Shown here piece by piece: positions 1 through 8,642 of a DNA stretch of 36,060 nucleotides. The notes under the pieces were generated by a model. It was not told the origin of the DNA. It was given only the letters and a program-made list of their open reading frames with translations, and did no database searches. The DNA is from Thermoproteota archaeon (GTDB taxonomy: Archaea > Korarchaeota > Korarchaeia > Korarchaeales > Korarchaeaceae). The stretch lies in the NCBI GenBank assembly GCA_003661365.1, contig QMVZ01000002.1:1-36060 (forward strand). The letters are read 5' to 3'. The translations under genes and the position numbers were made by a program. The stretch's first letter is position 1. Every line of letters starts with the position of its first letter.

Positions 1-411
1 CCAAGGAAACCTGTCTCCGTGGAACCGGGGCTTAGAACCATAGGGCAACCCGACGAAAATTCCCCTGTAATGGTTACCACAAACTTTGCCCTAACATATT
101 ACACCGTCTTATCCGACATAGAAGCAGCCAAGATAGATTGTTACCTTTTGGTCGTTGACACGGAAGGAATATCGGTTCAAAGCGCCGTAGCTGGTAGAAA
201 ATTAACTGCAGAAACAGTTGCAGATGCCTTGAAAGAGTTTGAAGTGGAGAAATTGGTAAAGCATAGGAAATTGATCATACCAGGACTTGCATCAAGGCTA
301 TCAGGAGAAATAGAGGAACTTAGCGGATGGGAGGTCCTAGTTGGTCCTATTGATTCCTCAGGAATTCCCAAATTCTTGGATGAGAAATGGAAGAAAGCAG
401 AAACGTCTTGA
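1..411 (+). CDS. cdhE: Acetyl-CoA decarbonylase/synthase (CODH/ACS) corrinoid iron-sulfur protein large subunit, C-terminal part (5' truncated by window edge)
   Basis: Frame 1 is open from base 1 (PRKPVSVEPGLRTIG...). The stretch NSPVMVTTNFALTYYTVLSDIE...YLLVVDTEGISVQSAVAGRKLTAE resembles the CdhE/AcsC C-terminal corrinoid-binding region. Confidence 0.88.
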   Translation, partial: PRKPVSVEPGLRTIGQPDENSPVMVTTNFALTYYTVLSDIEAAKIDCYLLVVDTEGISVQSAVAGRKLTAETVADALKEFEVEKLVKHRKLIIPGLASRLSGEIEELSGWEVLVGPIDSSGIPKFLDEKWKKAETS

Positions 412-632
412 ATCCTATATATCCTTATAACTACAAGAATTGCGATGAGATTACAAATATAACTAATGTTATTTGTTTCAAAATATACTCAATCCTCTCT
501 CTTTTTAGAGGATAGAGAGAAGATCAAATTGTTCTTTAAGGAAATATAGAAACTAGCTATGAGCGCTTAGCTAAGTTTAAATTCAAGTAAACTTCATCGC
601 TTCTGTACAATAACCCATAACTCACCATTTAG

Positions 633-2519
633 GTGAACCTAATGACTAGAGAATTCACTATAGTCTTTCAGCCATACGGGAGAAGGGTATCTGCTAGCAA
701 AGATACCAATTTACTGGAAGCAGCTAGATCGGCGGGAATAACTCTTAGAAGTGTATGTGGTGGCAAAGGTGGTTGTGGAAAGTGCAAGATTATTGTGCAG
801 AAAGGTAGTGTTCAATTTAATTACGATCCAAAGGAGAAATTACTGACTGATGAAGAGCTAAAGGAAGGATATGTCCTAGCCTGCTTGACATTTCCGATGT
901 CAGATTGCGAGGTCTTTATTCCTCCAGAAACAAGGCTAGAGGGTCAAAAAATTCAGATGGAAGCAAAAGTCCCGAAAGTCATTCCAGAACCAGCCGTCAA
1001 AAAGGTCTTTGTGAAACCAACTCAACTAGCGGACAAAGCCGGGAATCAGCTAGAGAAATTATTGTATTTCGTAGGGGTTGAAAGCTTTCCTGAACATGTG
1101 CAAGAGAAGCTTAAGGCTATGCCCGAATGTTGCCCAGAAGGAGCTACGCTAATTATTAGAAGATATGGAGGTGAGGTAGAGGTACTAGGATTAGAGGAGG
1201 GCAATACAACAAATAGACTCTTTGGACTCGCTGTTGATATAGGAACTACGAAGATAGTCGCTTACCTAGTTGACCTCACTACCGGGGAGATCCTTGGATA
1301 TGAATCAGGCTATAATAAGCAGCTGATGTATGGTGAAGACGTTGTATCAAGAATAGGATACACTATGGAGAAGGAAGAGGGCACTAAAAAGATTCAGAAA
1401 GCAGCTGTTGATACGATAAATGAGCTCATCTCTAAATTAACTTCGAAATATCAAGTTAGAAAAGAGGAGATAGTCGATGTCTGTGTCGCAGGAAATACTG
1501 TCATGACATACCTTTTCGCAGGGAAAGATGCATCTCCTCTCTTAGATCCAGGAGCTAAGGTACCAGGACATCCTTTGTTTCTGGAAGCTAAGGACGTTGA
1601 ACTTGAAGTTCATGAAGCTGCAAGGGTGTACTGTCTTCCTTGTGTGAGCAGATTCTTTGGAGGAGATGCTATAGGAGATATCCTTGCGTCTGGAATGCAC
1701 AAATCTCCTAAGATTTCATTACTTGTAGATATCGGTACAAATGTAGAAGCTGTTCTAGGCTGCGAATCATGGTTCGTCACCACTACCGCTGCTGCAGGCC
1801 CTGCCTTTGAGGGTTGGGGGATTAGGTTTGGAACAAGAGCAATCGAAGGGGCAATAGACCACGTTAAAATAGATCCTGTAACGCTGAAAGCTGAATACCG
1901 TGTAATAGGAAATGTAAAGCCCAAAGGCATATGTGGCTCTGGATTAATTGATTTACTCTCTGAGATGTTCCGTAATGGAATAGTTGACAGTCTTGGGAAG
2001 ATAAATACTGAGCTAAAAACGCCATATATAAGGCAAGGAATTGATGGCTACGAATATGTAGTTGTTCCAGCCGAAAAGACAGCAATAGGCAAGGACATTG
2101 TGATTACTGAGAAGGACATAGCAAATTTAATCGACTCCAAGGCAGCAGCGTGTTCTGCCATCGGAGTCTTATTAAAGAAGATGAGATTGAGCGTTTATGA
2201 CATAGAGCAAGTGTTTATCTGTGGAGCTTTTGGAAACTATCTGGACCTAAATAGCGCAATTGCCATAGGGTTAATACCAGAGCTCCCTAATGCTAGGATA
2301 ACTTATTTAGGAAACGGATCAGTAGCTGGGGCTTATCTTACCCTTGTTTCGGTGAAATACAGGTATGAGGCAGAGGAAATAGCTAGGCTTACAACGTACT
2401 TCGATCTTCTTAAAGACCCAGACTTCATGGACGAGTATACTGCTGCCTACTTTCTTCCCGGGAAAAAAGATTTGTTCCCAACATGGTGGGAAGCCAGCAG
2501 AAAAATTAAGAGAAGTTAA
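633..2519 (+). CDS. N-terminal 2Fe-2S ferredoxin plus ASKHA-fold ATPase (RACo/RamA-like, DUF4445), reductive activator of corrinoid protein; likely start ATG 642
   Basis: CGGKGGCGKC...C plant-type ferredoxin motif; ASKHA motifs LAVDIGTTKIVAYLVDL, LLVDIGTNVEAVLG and ICGAFGNYLDLNSAIAIGLIP; adjacent to cdhE. Confidence 0.88.
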   Translation: MNLMTREFTIVFQPYGRRVSASKDTNLLEAARSAGITLRSVCGGKGGCGKCKIIVQKGSVQFNYDPKEKLLTDEELKEGYVLACLTFPMSDCEVFIPPETRLEGQKIQMEAKVPKVIPEPAVKKVFVKPTQLADKAGNQLEKLLYFVGVESFPEHVQEKLKAMPECCPEGATLIIRRYGGEVEVLGLEEGNTTNRLFGLAVDIGTTKIVAYLVDLTTGEILGYESGYNKQLMYGEDVVSRIGYTMEKEEGTKKIQKAAVDTINELISKLTSKYQVRKEEIVDVCVAGNTVMTYLFAGKDASPLLDPGAKVPGHPLFLEAKDVELEVHEAARVYCLPCVSRFFGGDAIGDILASGMHKSPKISLLVDIGTNVEAVLGCESWFVTTTAAAGPAFEGWGIRFGTRAIEGAIDHVKIDPVTLKAEYRVIGNVKPKGICGSGLIDLLSEMFRNGIVDSLGKINTELKTPYIRQGIDGYEYVVVPAEKTAIGKDIVITEKDIANLIDSKAAACSAIGVLLKKMRLSVYDIEQVFICGAFGNYLDLNSAIAIGLIPELPNARITYLGNGSVAGAYLTLVSVKYRYEAEEIARLTTYFDLLKDPDFMDEYTAAYFLPGKKDLFPTWWEASRKIKRS

Positions 2520-2631
2520 TTTACAATGCCAAAATGGGACTACGACCATTTAGTAGAGTTTATAGCTCTCTTCAAGAACCAAAGTAGTGGATGATATTAA
2601 AACATCTCAAGAGAAATCTAGGGGCATTGAA

Positions 2632-3402
2632 ATGAGCTTGGTTATTTCTATTTCAGGCAAGGGAGGAACGGGTAAGACTACTTTGGCAGGCTTGCTACTT
2701 AGAACTTTGTTAGACAATGGGAAAAATGACTCCATTCTTATGGTGGACGCAGATCCAGCCTCAAACCTGCAAGAGGTCTTAGGAGTTGAAGTTGATAAAA
2801 ACGTTGGAGTCGTGGCAGATGAACTCAAAAAAAAGATAGAAAAAGGAGAACTTCCGCTGGGAGTCTCTAAGGCGGACCTATTGGAGGCATGGGTTTATGA
2901 AACCCTTGTAGAGCTTCCAGATTTTGACCTCTTAGTTATGGGCAGGAGCGAGGGGGAGGGGTGTTATTGCTACGTGAACAGCGTTCTCACAAGGATACTT
3001 GATGCCATCACGAAGAATTATGACATAACCATAATGGATATGGAAGCTGGACTTGAGCACCTAAGCAGGAGAACTGACCGAGATGTGGACATAATGTTGA
3101 TTGTTACAGATCCCTCATCGATGGGCTTTAAAACAGCAGAAAGAATAAAGGAACTTGCTCATGAGGTTCACATAAATGTAGGAAAGATATATCTTGTGGG
3201 AAATAGATTTCCAGAAGAACTTATTGGCTTGCTTGAAGAGAAAGCTAAGAATATGGGTGTGGAATTCGCTGGATCCATTCCTTCCGATCCAAATGTCACT
3301 AGGTTCAACATAGAAGGCAGGTCTCTCCTTGAGCTCCCAAGCGATTCACCAGCCCTGAAGGCAGCTGAAAAAATCGCTAAGAGGATAGGCTTGTTGAATT
3401 AA
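2632..3402 (+). CDS. cooC: CooC-like CO dehydrogenase maturation ATPase (MinD/ParA family); ORF track start 2587, likely start 2632
   Basis: Deviant Walker A SGKGGTGKTTLAG at the N-terminus, VDADPASNLQEVLG, GEGCYCYVNSVLTRILD, DMEAGLEHLSRRT; all typical of CooC/AcsF. Confidence 0.88.
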   Translation: MSLVISISGKGGTGKTTLAGLLLRTLLDNGKNDSILMVDADPASNLQEVLGVEVDKNVGVVADELKKKIEKGELPLGVSKADLLEAWVYETLVELPDFDLLVMGRSEGEGCYCYVNSVLTRILDAITKNYDITIMDMEAGLEHLSRRTDRDVDIMLIVTDPSSMGFKTAERIKELAHEVHINVGKIYLVGNRFPEELIGLLEEKAKNMGVEFAGSIPSDPNVTRFNIEGRSLLELPSDSPALKAAEKIAKRIGLLN

Positions 3403-3537
3403 AGCTTCTTTGTTCTTATAACAATGGCTACTCGAAGCTAGGTGGTCCTCTTCCTTCAGGAGATTATACAAAAAGCTATTGGATTCCCTTCAATTAGAGG
3501 AACTCTTAAATTGTTAACGATCTGAGCCTTTGCCCTG

Positions 3538-4518
3538 ATGGAACTCAAATCAGTGGGTAAGATCATAGAGTCCGGTCTGTGCGCCTTTTGTGGTGCATGT
3601 ATAACTGTGTGTCCTAAGGAAGCAGTTACCATAGATAGCGACGAGCCTACATTCGACTCAGAGAAGTGCATTGAGTGTAAGCTTTGTACTCTTGTATGTC
3701 CTGTAATTAATAGGGGAGTTGAAGAAATCCCAACTTTAGCTTCATACACTGGAAGAACTCTCCTTGAAGAAGTAGCCAAAGTCGCTCAGGACGGCGGAGT
3801 TGTTACTACCTTGCTCATTCAAGCCCTAAACGAGGGTATGATTGAGGCCGCAATCGTATGCCATCTCAGCGATAAAGAGCCTTTGAGACCTGAACCCTTA
3901 GTAGCTTTAACGAAACAGGATTTAATTGCATCAGCCGGATCGAAGTACGTTTCATGCCCTAGTCTCTCATCTTTAAGGGAGATAGTTGACAAGTATAAGT
4001 CGGTAGCGGTTGTAGGAGTTCCTTGTCAAGTGAAAGCCATTCAATTCATGAGGAAAAGGGCACCAAGATACGCAAAACACATTAAATTGGTTATTGGACT
4101 GTTCTGCACAGAGAGTTACCCATATACAAAGTTCTGTGACATGCTAAGGAGCAAAATGGATGTGGATCCTTCTTCTGTCGTTAGATCTGAAATAAAGCAT
4201 GGGAAGTTCTCCGTTAAGCTCAGCAGCGGGGAAATTCACAGCATCCGAATTAAAGAAACGAAGGAGTATGCAAGGAAGTCATGTTTATACTGCGGTGACT
4301 TCGCTGCTGAATCCGCAGACTTGTCAGTAGGAAGCATAGGGTCTGAAGAGGGCTGGTCGACGATCATAGTCAGGAGCCAGGAGGCTAAAGACCTTGTGGA
4401 AAAGGCAATAGCGTCTGGGCTTTTAGAGGTAAAGGAGTTAAGCGAAGATTCTAAATCGTTTGTACTCAAGTTTGTTTCTATGAAGAAAAAGAGGTTGGCG
4501 AAGGAACTTCCGTTATGA
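3538..4518 (+). CDS. FrhB/FpoF-like F420 oxidoreductase with two N-terminal 4Fe-4S motifs
   Basis: CAFCGACITVCPKEA and CIECKLCTLVCPV followed by FrhB-family core (GGVVTTLLIQALNEGMIEAAIV, VGVPCQVKAIQFMRK, GLFCTESYPY). Confidence 0.85.
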   Translation: MELKSVGKIIESGLCAFCGACITVCPKEAVTIDSDEPTFDSEKCIECKLCTLVCPVINRGVEEIPTLASYTGRTLLEEVAKVAQDGGVVTTLLIQALNEGMIEAAIVCHLSDKEPLRPEPLVALTKQDLIASAGSKYVSCPSLSSLREIVDKYKSVAVVGVPCQVKAIQFMRKRAPRYAKHIKLVIGLFCTESYPYTKFCDMLRSKMDVDPSSVVRSEIKHGKFSVKLSSGEIHSIRIKETKEYARKSCLYCGDFAAESADLSVGSIGSEEGWSTIIVRSQEAKDLVEKAIASGLLEVKELSEDSKSFVLKFVSMKKKRLAKELPL

Positions 4519-4643
4519 TATTCGTGAATTATCCAAGGTAAAGCATCCAATAGCAACAACTGATTGAGCTTGGATGTTTGTTGCGACTCATTGCAAGCTG
4601 TAAAGCTCTATCTCAAACGTTTTAGAGGCTCCTTTAGGAGAGG

Positions 4644-5642
4644 TTACTCTTTGAACCTAGGTATTATCTCCTTGCTTATTGTATCAATAGCCTTGTGGAC
4701 CTTTGGGCCTATTGGTGAGCCCATGACGAACTGGGTTACTCCAAGTTCAAACATCTTCTCTATCTTCTCTGAGCACTCCTCAGGAGTCCCACATATCGAG
4801 AAGGCTTCCATCATCTCATCCGTTACGCTGGAGAATGCTTCATCCCATTTACCCTCATTAAGGGCTTTCTTAAGCTTCGTGGCTTTCTCTAAAGATATTC
4901 CGTGTTTCTCCAGTATGGCTGGGGGACATCCTGCCACAATAAAGGCAACTACTGGTAGAGCAGCCTTTCTGGCTTTCCTTCTGTCCCTGTGAGTGGAGAA
5001 TGATGTGTAAACAACCACATCAAAATTGCTGAGGTCCCTACCCACCTTCTCTGCCCCTTTCTTTAGATGGATTATGGCTTCCTTAACGTCATCAGGGTGC
5101 GAAGCGTTGATTAGAACGCCATCTCCTATCTTGGCTGCTAATTTAAGCATCATTGGACCTTGAGCACCAACGTATATCGGTATTTTGCCGCTTGGCTTGA
5201 AAGCTAGCTTAGCCTTTTGAATCTTGAAGATCTTCCCGTCGTAATTCTTGACTTTTTCCCCTGAGAGAAGAGTTCTTGCAATCTCTACGCATTCTCTTAC
5301 CGCTCTTACTGGCAGACTTGTCTCAACACCAAGGAAACCAAGAGTAGTTTTGTCTCCAGCCCCTATCCCAAGTATCACTCTATTCGGAGCCATTTCGCTT
5401 AGAGATGCTATGTTTTGAGCTGTCACAACAGGATTGACTAAGTATGGATTTGTCACACCTACTCCCATTGTTATCTTCTCTGTGTAAAGTGATATGGCTG
5501 CCATCGTTGTGTATGGATTCCTGTTCATGAAGTGATCGGTTATCCAAGTATTATCAAATCCGCCCTTCTCAGCCTGAGCTACATAAAAAACAGTCCTCCA
5601 GAAGGGTTCCTGCGGGATAAACTCAACACCAAACTTGACCAT
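4644..5642 (-). CDS. mer: F420-dependent 5,10-methylenetetrahydromethanopterin reductase; ORF track extends to 5684, likely ATG at 5642
   Basis: MVKFGVEFIPQEPFWRTVFYVAQAEKGGFDNTWITDHFMNRNPYTTMAAISLYTEKITMGVGVTNPYLVNP; luciferase-like F420 family, Mer type. Confidence 0.92.
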   Translation of the reverse strand: MVKFGVEFIPQEPFWRTVFYVAQAEKGGFDNTWITDHFMNRNPYTTMAAISLYTEKITMGVGVTNPYLVNPVVTAQNIASLSEMAPNRVILGIGAGDKTTLGFLGVETSLPVRAVRECVEIARTLLSGEKVKNYDGKIFKIQKAKLAFKPSGKIPIYVGAQGPMMLKLAAKIGDGVLINASHPDDVKEAIIHLKKGAEKVGRDLSNFDVVVYTSFSTHRDRRKARKAALPVVAFIVAGCPPAILEKHGISLEKATKLKKALNEGKWDEAFSSVTDEMMEAFSICGTPEECSEKIEKMFELGVTQFVMGSPIGPKVHKAIDTISKEIIPRFKE

Positions 5643-5655
5643 AGCTACCACCTCT

Positions 5656-5961
5656 TCATCCTTTGATGCGTTCTGCAAGCTCATTTAGACCGTTCTTGGC
5701 TAAGATTTCTGCCGTTTTGCTCGGGTCCAATGTCTTGCATATTTCGATTAAGGTTCCCAGACCTTCATCGGACTCCAAGAGATCATATTTCCAGTACAAC
5801 AACATGAGTTTCACGTTCTCAATCGGAGCTCCTGCACATGCTTTAGGCTTTAATGTGAGAAGATAGCCGAGCAAGTCCCATTTTAGTGAAGATCTCTGTT
5901 CTGATCCCAGATTTACCAAAAACCGTTTTAGTTCCGGATCTAAAGACTTAAGCTTTTCCAT
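5656..5961 (-). CDS. Small uncharacterised helical protein (101 aa) immediately upstream of mer
   Basis: Intact ORF on the mer strand, stop 13 nt before the preferred mer start, AGGG-type SD and TATA-like CTTAAATTA upstream. No family recognised. Confidence 0.65.
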   Translation of the reverse strand: MEKLKSLDPELKRFLVNLGSEQRSSLKWDLLGYLLTLKPKACAGAPIENVKLMLLYWKYDLLESDEGLGTLIEICKTLDPSKTAEILAKNGLNELAERIKG

Positions 5962-6117
5962 TTCCCTCTATCTTCGCCCGTATTGAATAATTTAAGATTT
6001 TTTATGTATTCAGAGCTTTATAAGCAAGAGAAGGCTGGAGACAGGCTCTAAAAGCTTTCTTATTCTGAGTCCCTCTCATTGACAAGGTTTATCAATTCGC
6101 ACAACAATTAGGAGGAG

Positions 6118-6459
6118 ATGTGTGAATTTACCGTGATTCTAAGTGAAGATGGTCGAGAAGACAAGGTTGCTGAGGATATTGTTAGGACCACGTATCAAAA
6201 CGGAGAACTAGTGCTCATGGACATATTAGGAGATCGAATCTCAGTTGGAGGGGCTCTAATCACGGAAGTAAACGTGGATTCGGAGGTCTTAAGGATACTA
6301 AGGGATGAGATCTTAAGGAGTTTCATTAAGTTCTTGGAGACATATGAGAAATGTAAAGAGAGCGGAGTTTACGACGATGAGCTAAAAAAGGCTTGGGAAG
6401 TCGTCAAATCTACTGGAGATTCTCTTATAAAAGAACTTGCTTTAGGTAAGAATAAATAA
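6118..6459 (+). CDS. CooT-family nickel-binding protein (113 aa)
   Basis: N-terminal MCEFTVILSEDG...DIVRTTYQNGELVLMDILGDRISVGGALITEV matches the CooT pattern with conserved Cys2; GGAGG SD directly upstream. Confidence 0.78.
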   Translation: MCEFTVILSEDGREDKVAEDIVRTTYQNGELVLMDILGDRISVGGALITEVNVDSEVLRILRDEILRSFIKFLETYEKCKESGVYDDELKKAWEVVKSTGDSLIKELALGKNK

Positions 6460-6565
6460 ACTATTAAGGAGGCTGAGACAACCTCTATGGATTCATGTTA
6501 CTGTGGGTCGTAAGTTCTTTTATCATAATCTATTCATACATTTCAGGAGATAATGGCGAGCACGT

Positions 6566-7438
6566 ATGAAATCACGAAAATTCAAAGCAAAGGCCATTAA
6601 AACAAGCTATTGGAGACCAAACACAAATTACATAGAGGATGTGATAAATAGCGTCGAGACAAAGTTAAAAGATGGAGACATCCTCGTAGTATCTGAGAAG
6701 GCCATTTCTGTAGCTCTAAGAAACATAGTTGATGAAAGCAAGGTGAAACCGGGAATTTTAGCGTATTTTCTGGCTTTGGTTTGGATGAGGATCGTTTGGG
6801 GATACTTCTTAGGTCCCATTCTAAGGATGAAGAGGGAAAACATCGAAAGATTCAGGAACTACCCTATTCCAGAGGGGGCTAAACACAAGCAGGTCTGCAT
6901 CAACGAAGTTGGCTTGTTCTCTGCATTGAGACATGGCTCAGAAGGAGGTATAGATGGATCTAACGTAGCCTACTCCTTTGTTGCTTTACCTCTAATGCAG
7001 GCAAAGCAGATAGCTGAAGACATAAGGACTGAGATCCTGAAGAGAACGGGTAAAAGGGTAGCTGTCATGATAGTTGACAGCGATAAAACGTATTCCTTCG
7101 GATCGTACCACATGGCACCAAGAAGAAGCTTCGTTGAAGGAATTAGAGATCTGGGCCCAATAGCTTATTTCCTAGGGAGGATTTTTCACCTAAAGCGCAG
7201 ATCAACTCCTATAGCTGTATGCGGTCTACAAGCTAATATTGAAGAGATCTTGGATATGGCTGAAATGGCAGATAAGGTGCGAGGTCATGGGGCTGGGCCC
7301 ACTGTGTGGGACATGGCTAATAGGTTTGATACATCTCTCACTGGAGTAAGTTGGGAGATGTTGGAGAAGGTAGAACATCGTCCTCTGGTCATATTAACAA
7401 AAAGGAAAAATGTTAGTGAAAGGGGAAAAAAGCAATAG
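6566..7438 (+). CDS. Coenzyme F420-0:L-glutamate ligase-like protein (CofE superfamily, divergent paralog)
   Basis: LKDGDILVVSEKAIS, INEVGLFSALRHGSEGGIDGSNV, VMIVDSDKTYSFG, MADKVRGHGAGPTVWDMAN; CofE-like with a long insertion. Confidence 0.75.
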   Translation: MKSRKFKAKAIKTSYWRPNTNYIEDVINSVETKLKDGDILVVSEKAISVALRNIVDESKVKPGILAYFLALVWMRIVWGYFLGPILRMKRENIERFRNYPIPEGAKHKQVCINEVGLFSALRHGSEGGIDGSNVAYSFVALPLMQAKQIAEDIRTEILKRTGKRVAVMIVDSDKTYSFGSYHMAPRRSFVEGIRDLGPIAYFLGRIFHLKRRSTPIAVCGLQANIEEILDMAEMADKVRGHGAGPTVWDMANRFDTSLTGVSWEMLEKVEHRPLVILTKRKNVSERGKKQ

Positions 7439-7469
7439 CAAACTTCATGTCCGAAGGTGTTAAGAGAAA

Positions 7470-8636
7470 ATGAGAAAATATGGTCTCATCTTGCTAGCCC
7501 TCGGCTTGGCAGGTTGGATAATAAGCTACATTCACAGGATGATGGTTCCACCACTTCTTCCCATGATAATGGATGAGTTGAGGGTAAGTAACACCCAAGC
7601 AGGTCTGTTAATGTCTGGTTTCATGATAAGTTATGCAATAGCTCAGATACCAGCTGGCTATCTTAGTGATAAATACGGGGCACGTAAAGTGGTCTCTTTA
7701 GGGATTGGGGCTTTTTCTCTTGCCACGCTACTGATCGGATTCTCAAGAAGTTTTGAGCAGTTCCTCATACTTAGGATATTGTTTGGCCTGTTCGCTGGAA
7801 CATACTTCCCTCCTATCACCGCAGCAATCTCAGGCGCCTTTCCAACTGAGAAGAGAGGAAAGGCAATAGGAGTCTTCATGTCTGGCACTTCAATTGGAAC
7901 AGCCCTAGCGCCCATCATCTCTGTTCCCATCGCCCTACTGGCGGGATGGAGATATGCTTTCATTGTGCTGGCATTGCCTGGATTTCTTATAGCCGCTGCT
8001 TTTTTCCTAACCTTACAGGATAAAACGCACGAAATTAGAGAATACAAGAAGGGAGGAGGATTTATCTCCCTGAAGTTTCTCGTAGCCTGCGTAGTACCCT
8101 TCTTGGGATTGGCAACTTCTATGGGCTTCACTACATTCCTCCCTCTTTTCTTGGTAAACGAAAGAGGTCTTTCTATCGAAATAGCTGCCGTCTTCTCCAG
8201 TTTAATTCCTGCAATTGGTTTTTTGGGGAATATATTTGGAGGATTTGTGGCCGATAAATTCGATAAAGGGCTCTTGGTGTCTGCAATAACCCTTACTTCA
8301 GCCATTTTGATGTCATCCACTTATTTCTCCTCAAACAGAACAATACTACCAGTCCTACTCTTGTTTGGTTTCGTTAACTCCCTGATACCAGCCCCCATGA
8401 TATCCCTAACATCACAAATCATTCCTGAAAGGAGAAGAGCTTCAGCCCTAGCCTTTCAGAATGCCAGTACTTTCATAGGAGCTTCTTTCGGAACCGGATT
8501 TGGAGGATATCTCTTGGATAAAGCAGGGTATATGGCGCTATTCACTTTTCTAACTCTCAACTTAATGATAGGAGGTATTCTAGCACTAATGCTAAAAGAA
8601 AAAAGCGTAGGTGGGGAACAGATCCCACCTTCTTAA
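7470..8636 (+). CDS. Major facilitator superfamily transporter
   Basis: About 12 predicted TM segments; MFS motif GYLSDKYGARKV between TM2 and TM3; second half GGFVADKFDKG. Confidence 0.9.
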   Translation: MRKYGLILLALGLAGWIISYIHRMMVPPLLPMIMDELRVSNTQAGLLMSGFMISYAIAQIPAGYLSDKYGARKVVSLGIGAFSLATLLIGFSRSFEQFLILRILFGLFAGTYFPPITAAISGAFPTEKRGKAIGVFMSGTSIGTALAPIISVPIALLAGWRYAFIVLALPGFLIAAAFFLTLQDKTHEIREYKKGGGFISLKFLVACVVPFLGLATSMGFTTFLPLFLVNERGLSIEIAAVFSSLIPAIGFLGNIFGGFVADKFDKGLLVSAITLTSAILMSSTYFSSNRTILPVLLLFGFVNSLIPAPMISLTSQIIPERRRASALAFQNASTFIGASFGTGFGGYLLDKAGYMALFTFLTLNLMIGGILALMLKEKSVGGEQIPPS

Positions 8637-8642
8637 GTTAAA

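Noticed and set aside
1610-1930. 106-aa minus-strand ORF inside the RACo-like gene
   Set aside because: Antisense to a well-supported ASKHA protein.
4564-4992. 142-aa plus-strand ORF over the mer 3' end
   Set aside because: Antisense to Mer, whose protein is clearly conserved; no family signal.
7658-8320. 220-aa minus-strand ORF inside the MFS gene
   Set aside because: Fully antisense to a convincing 12-TM transporter; composition looks like a reverse-complement artefact.
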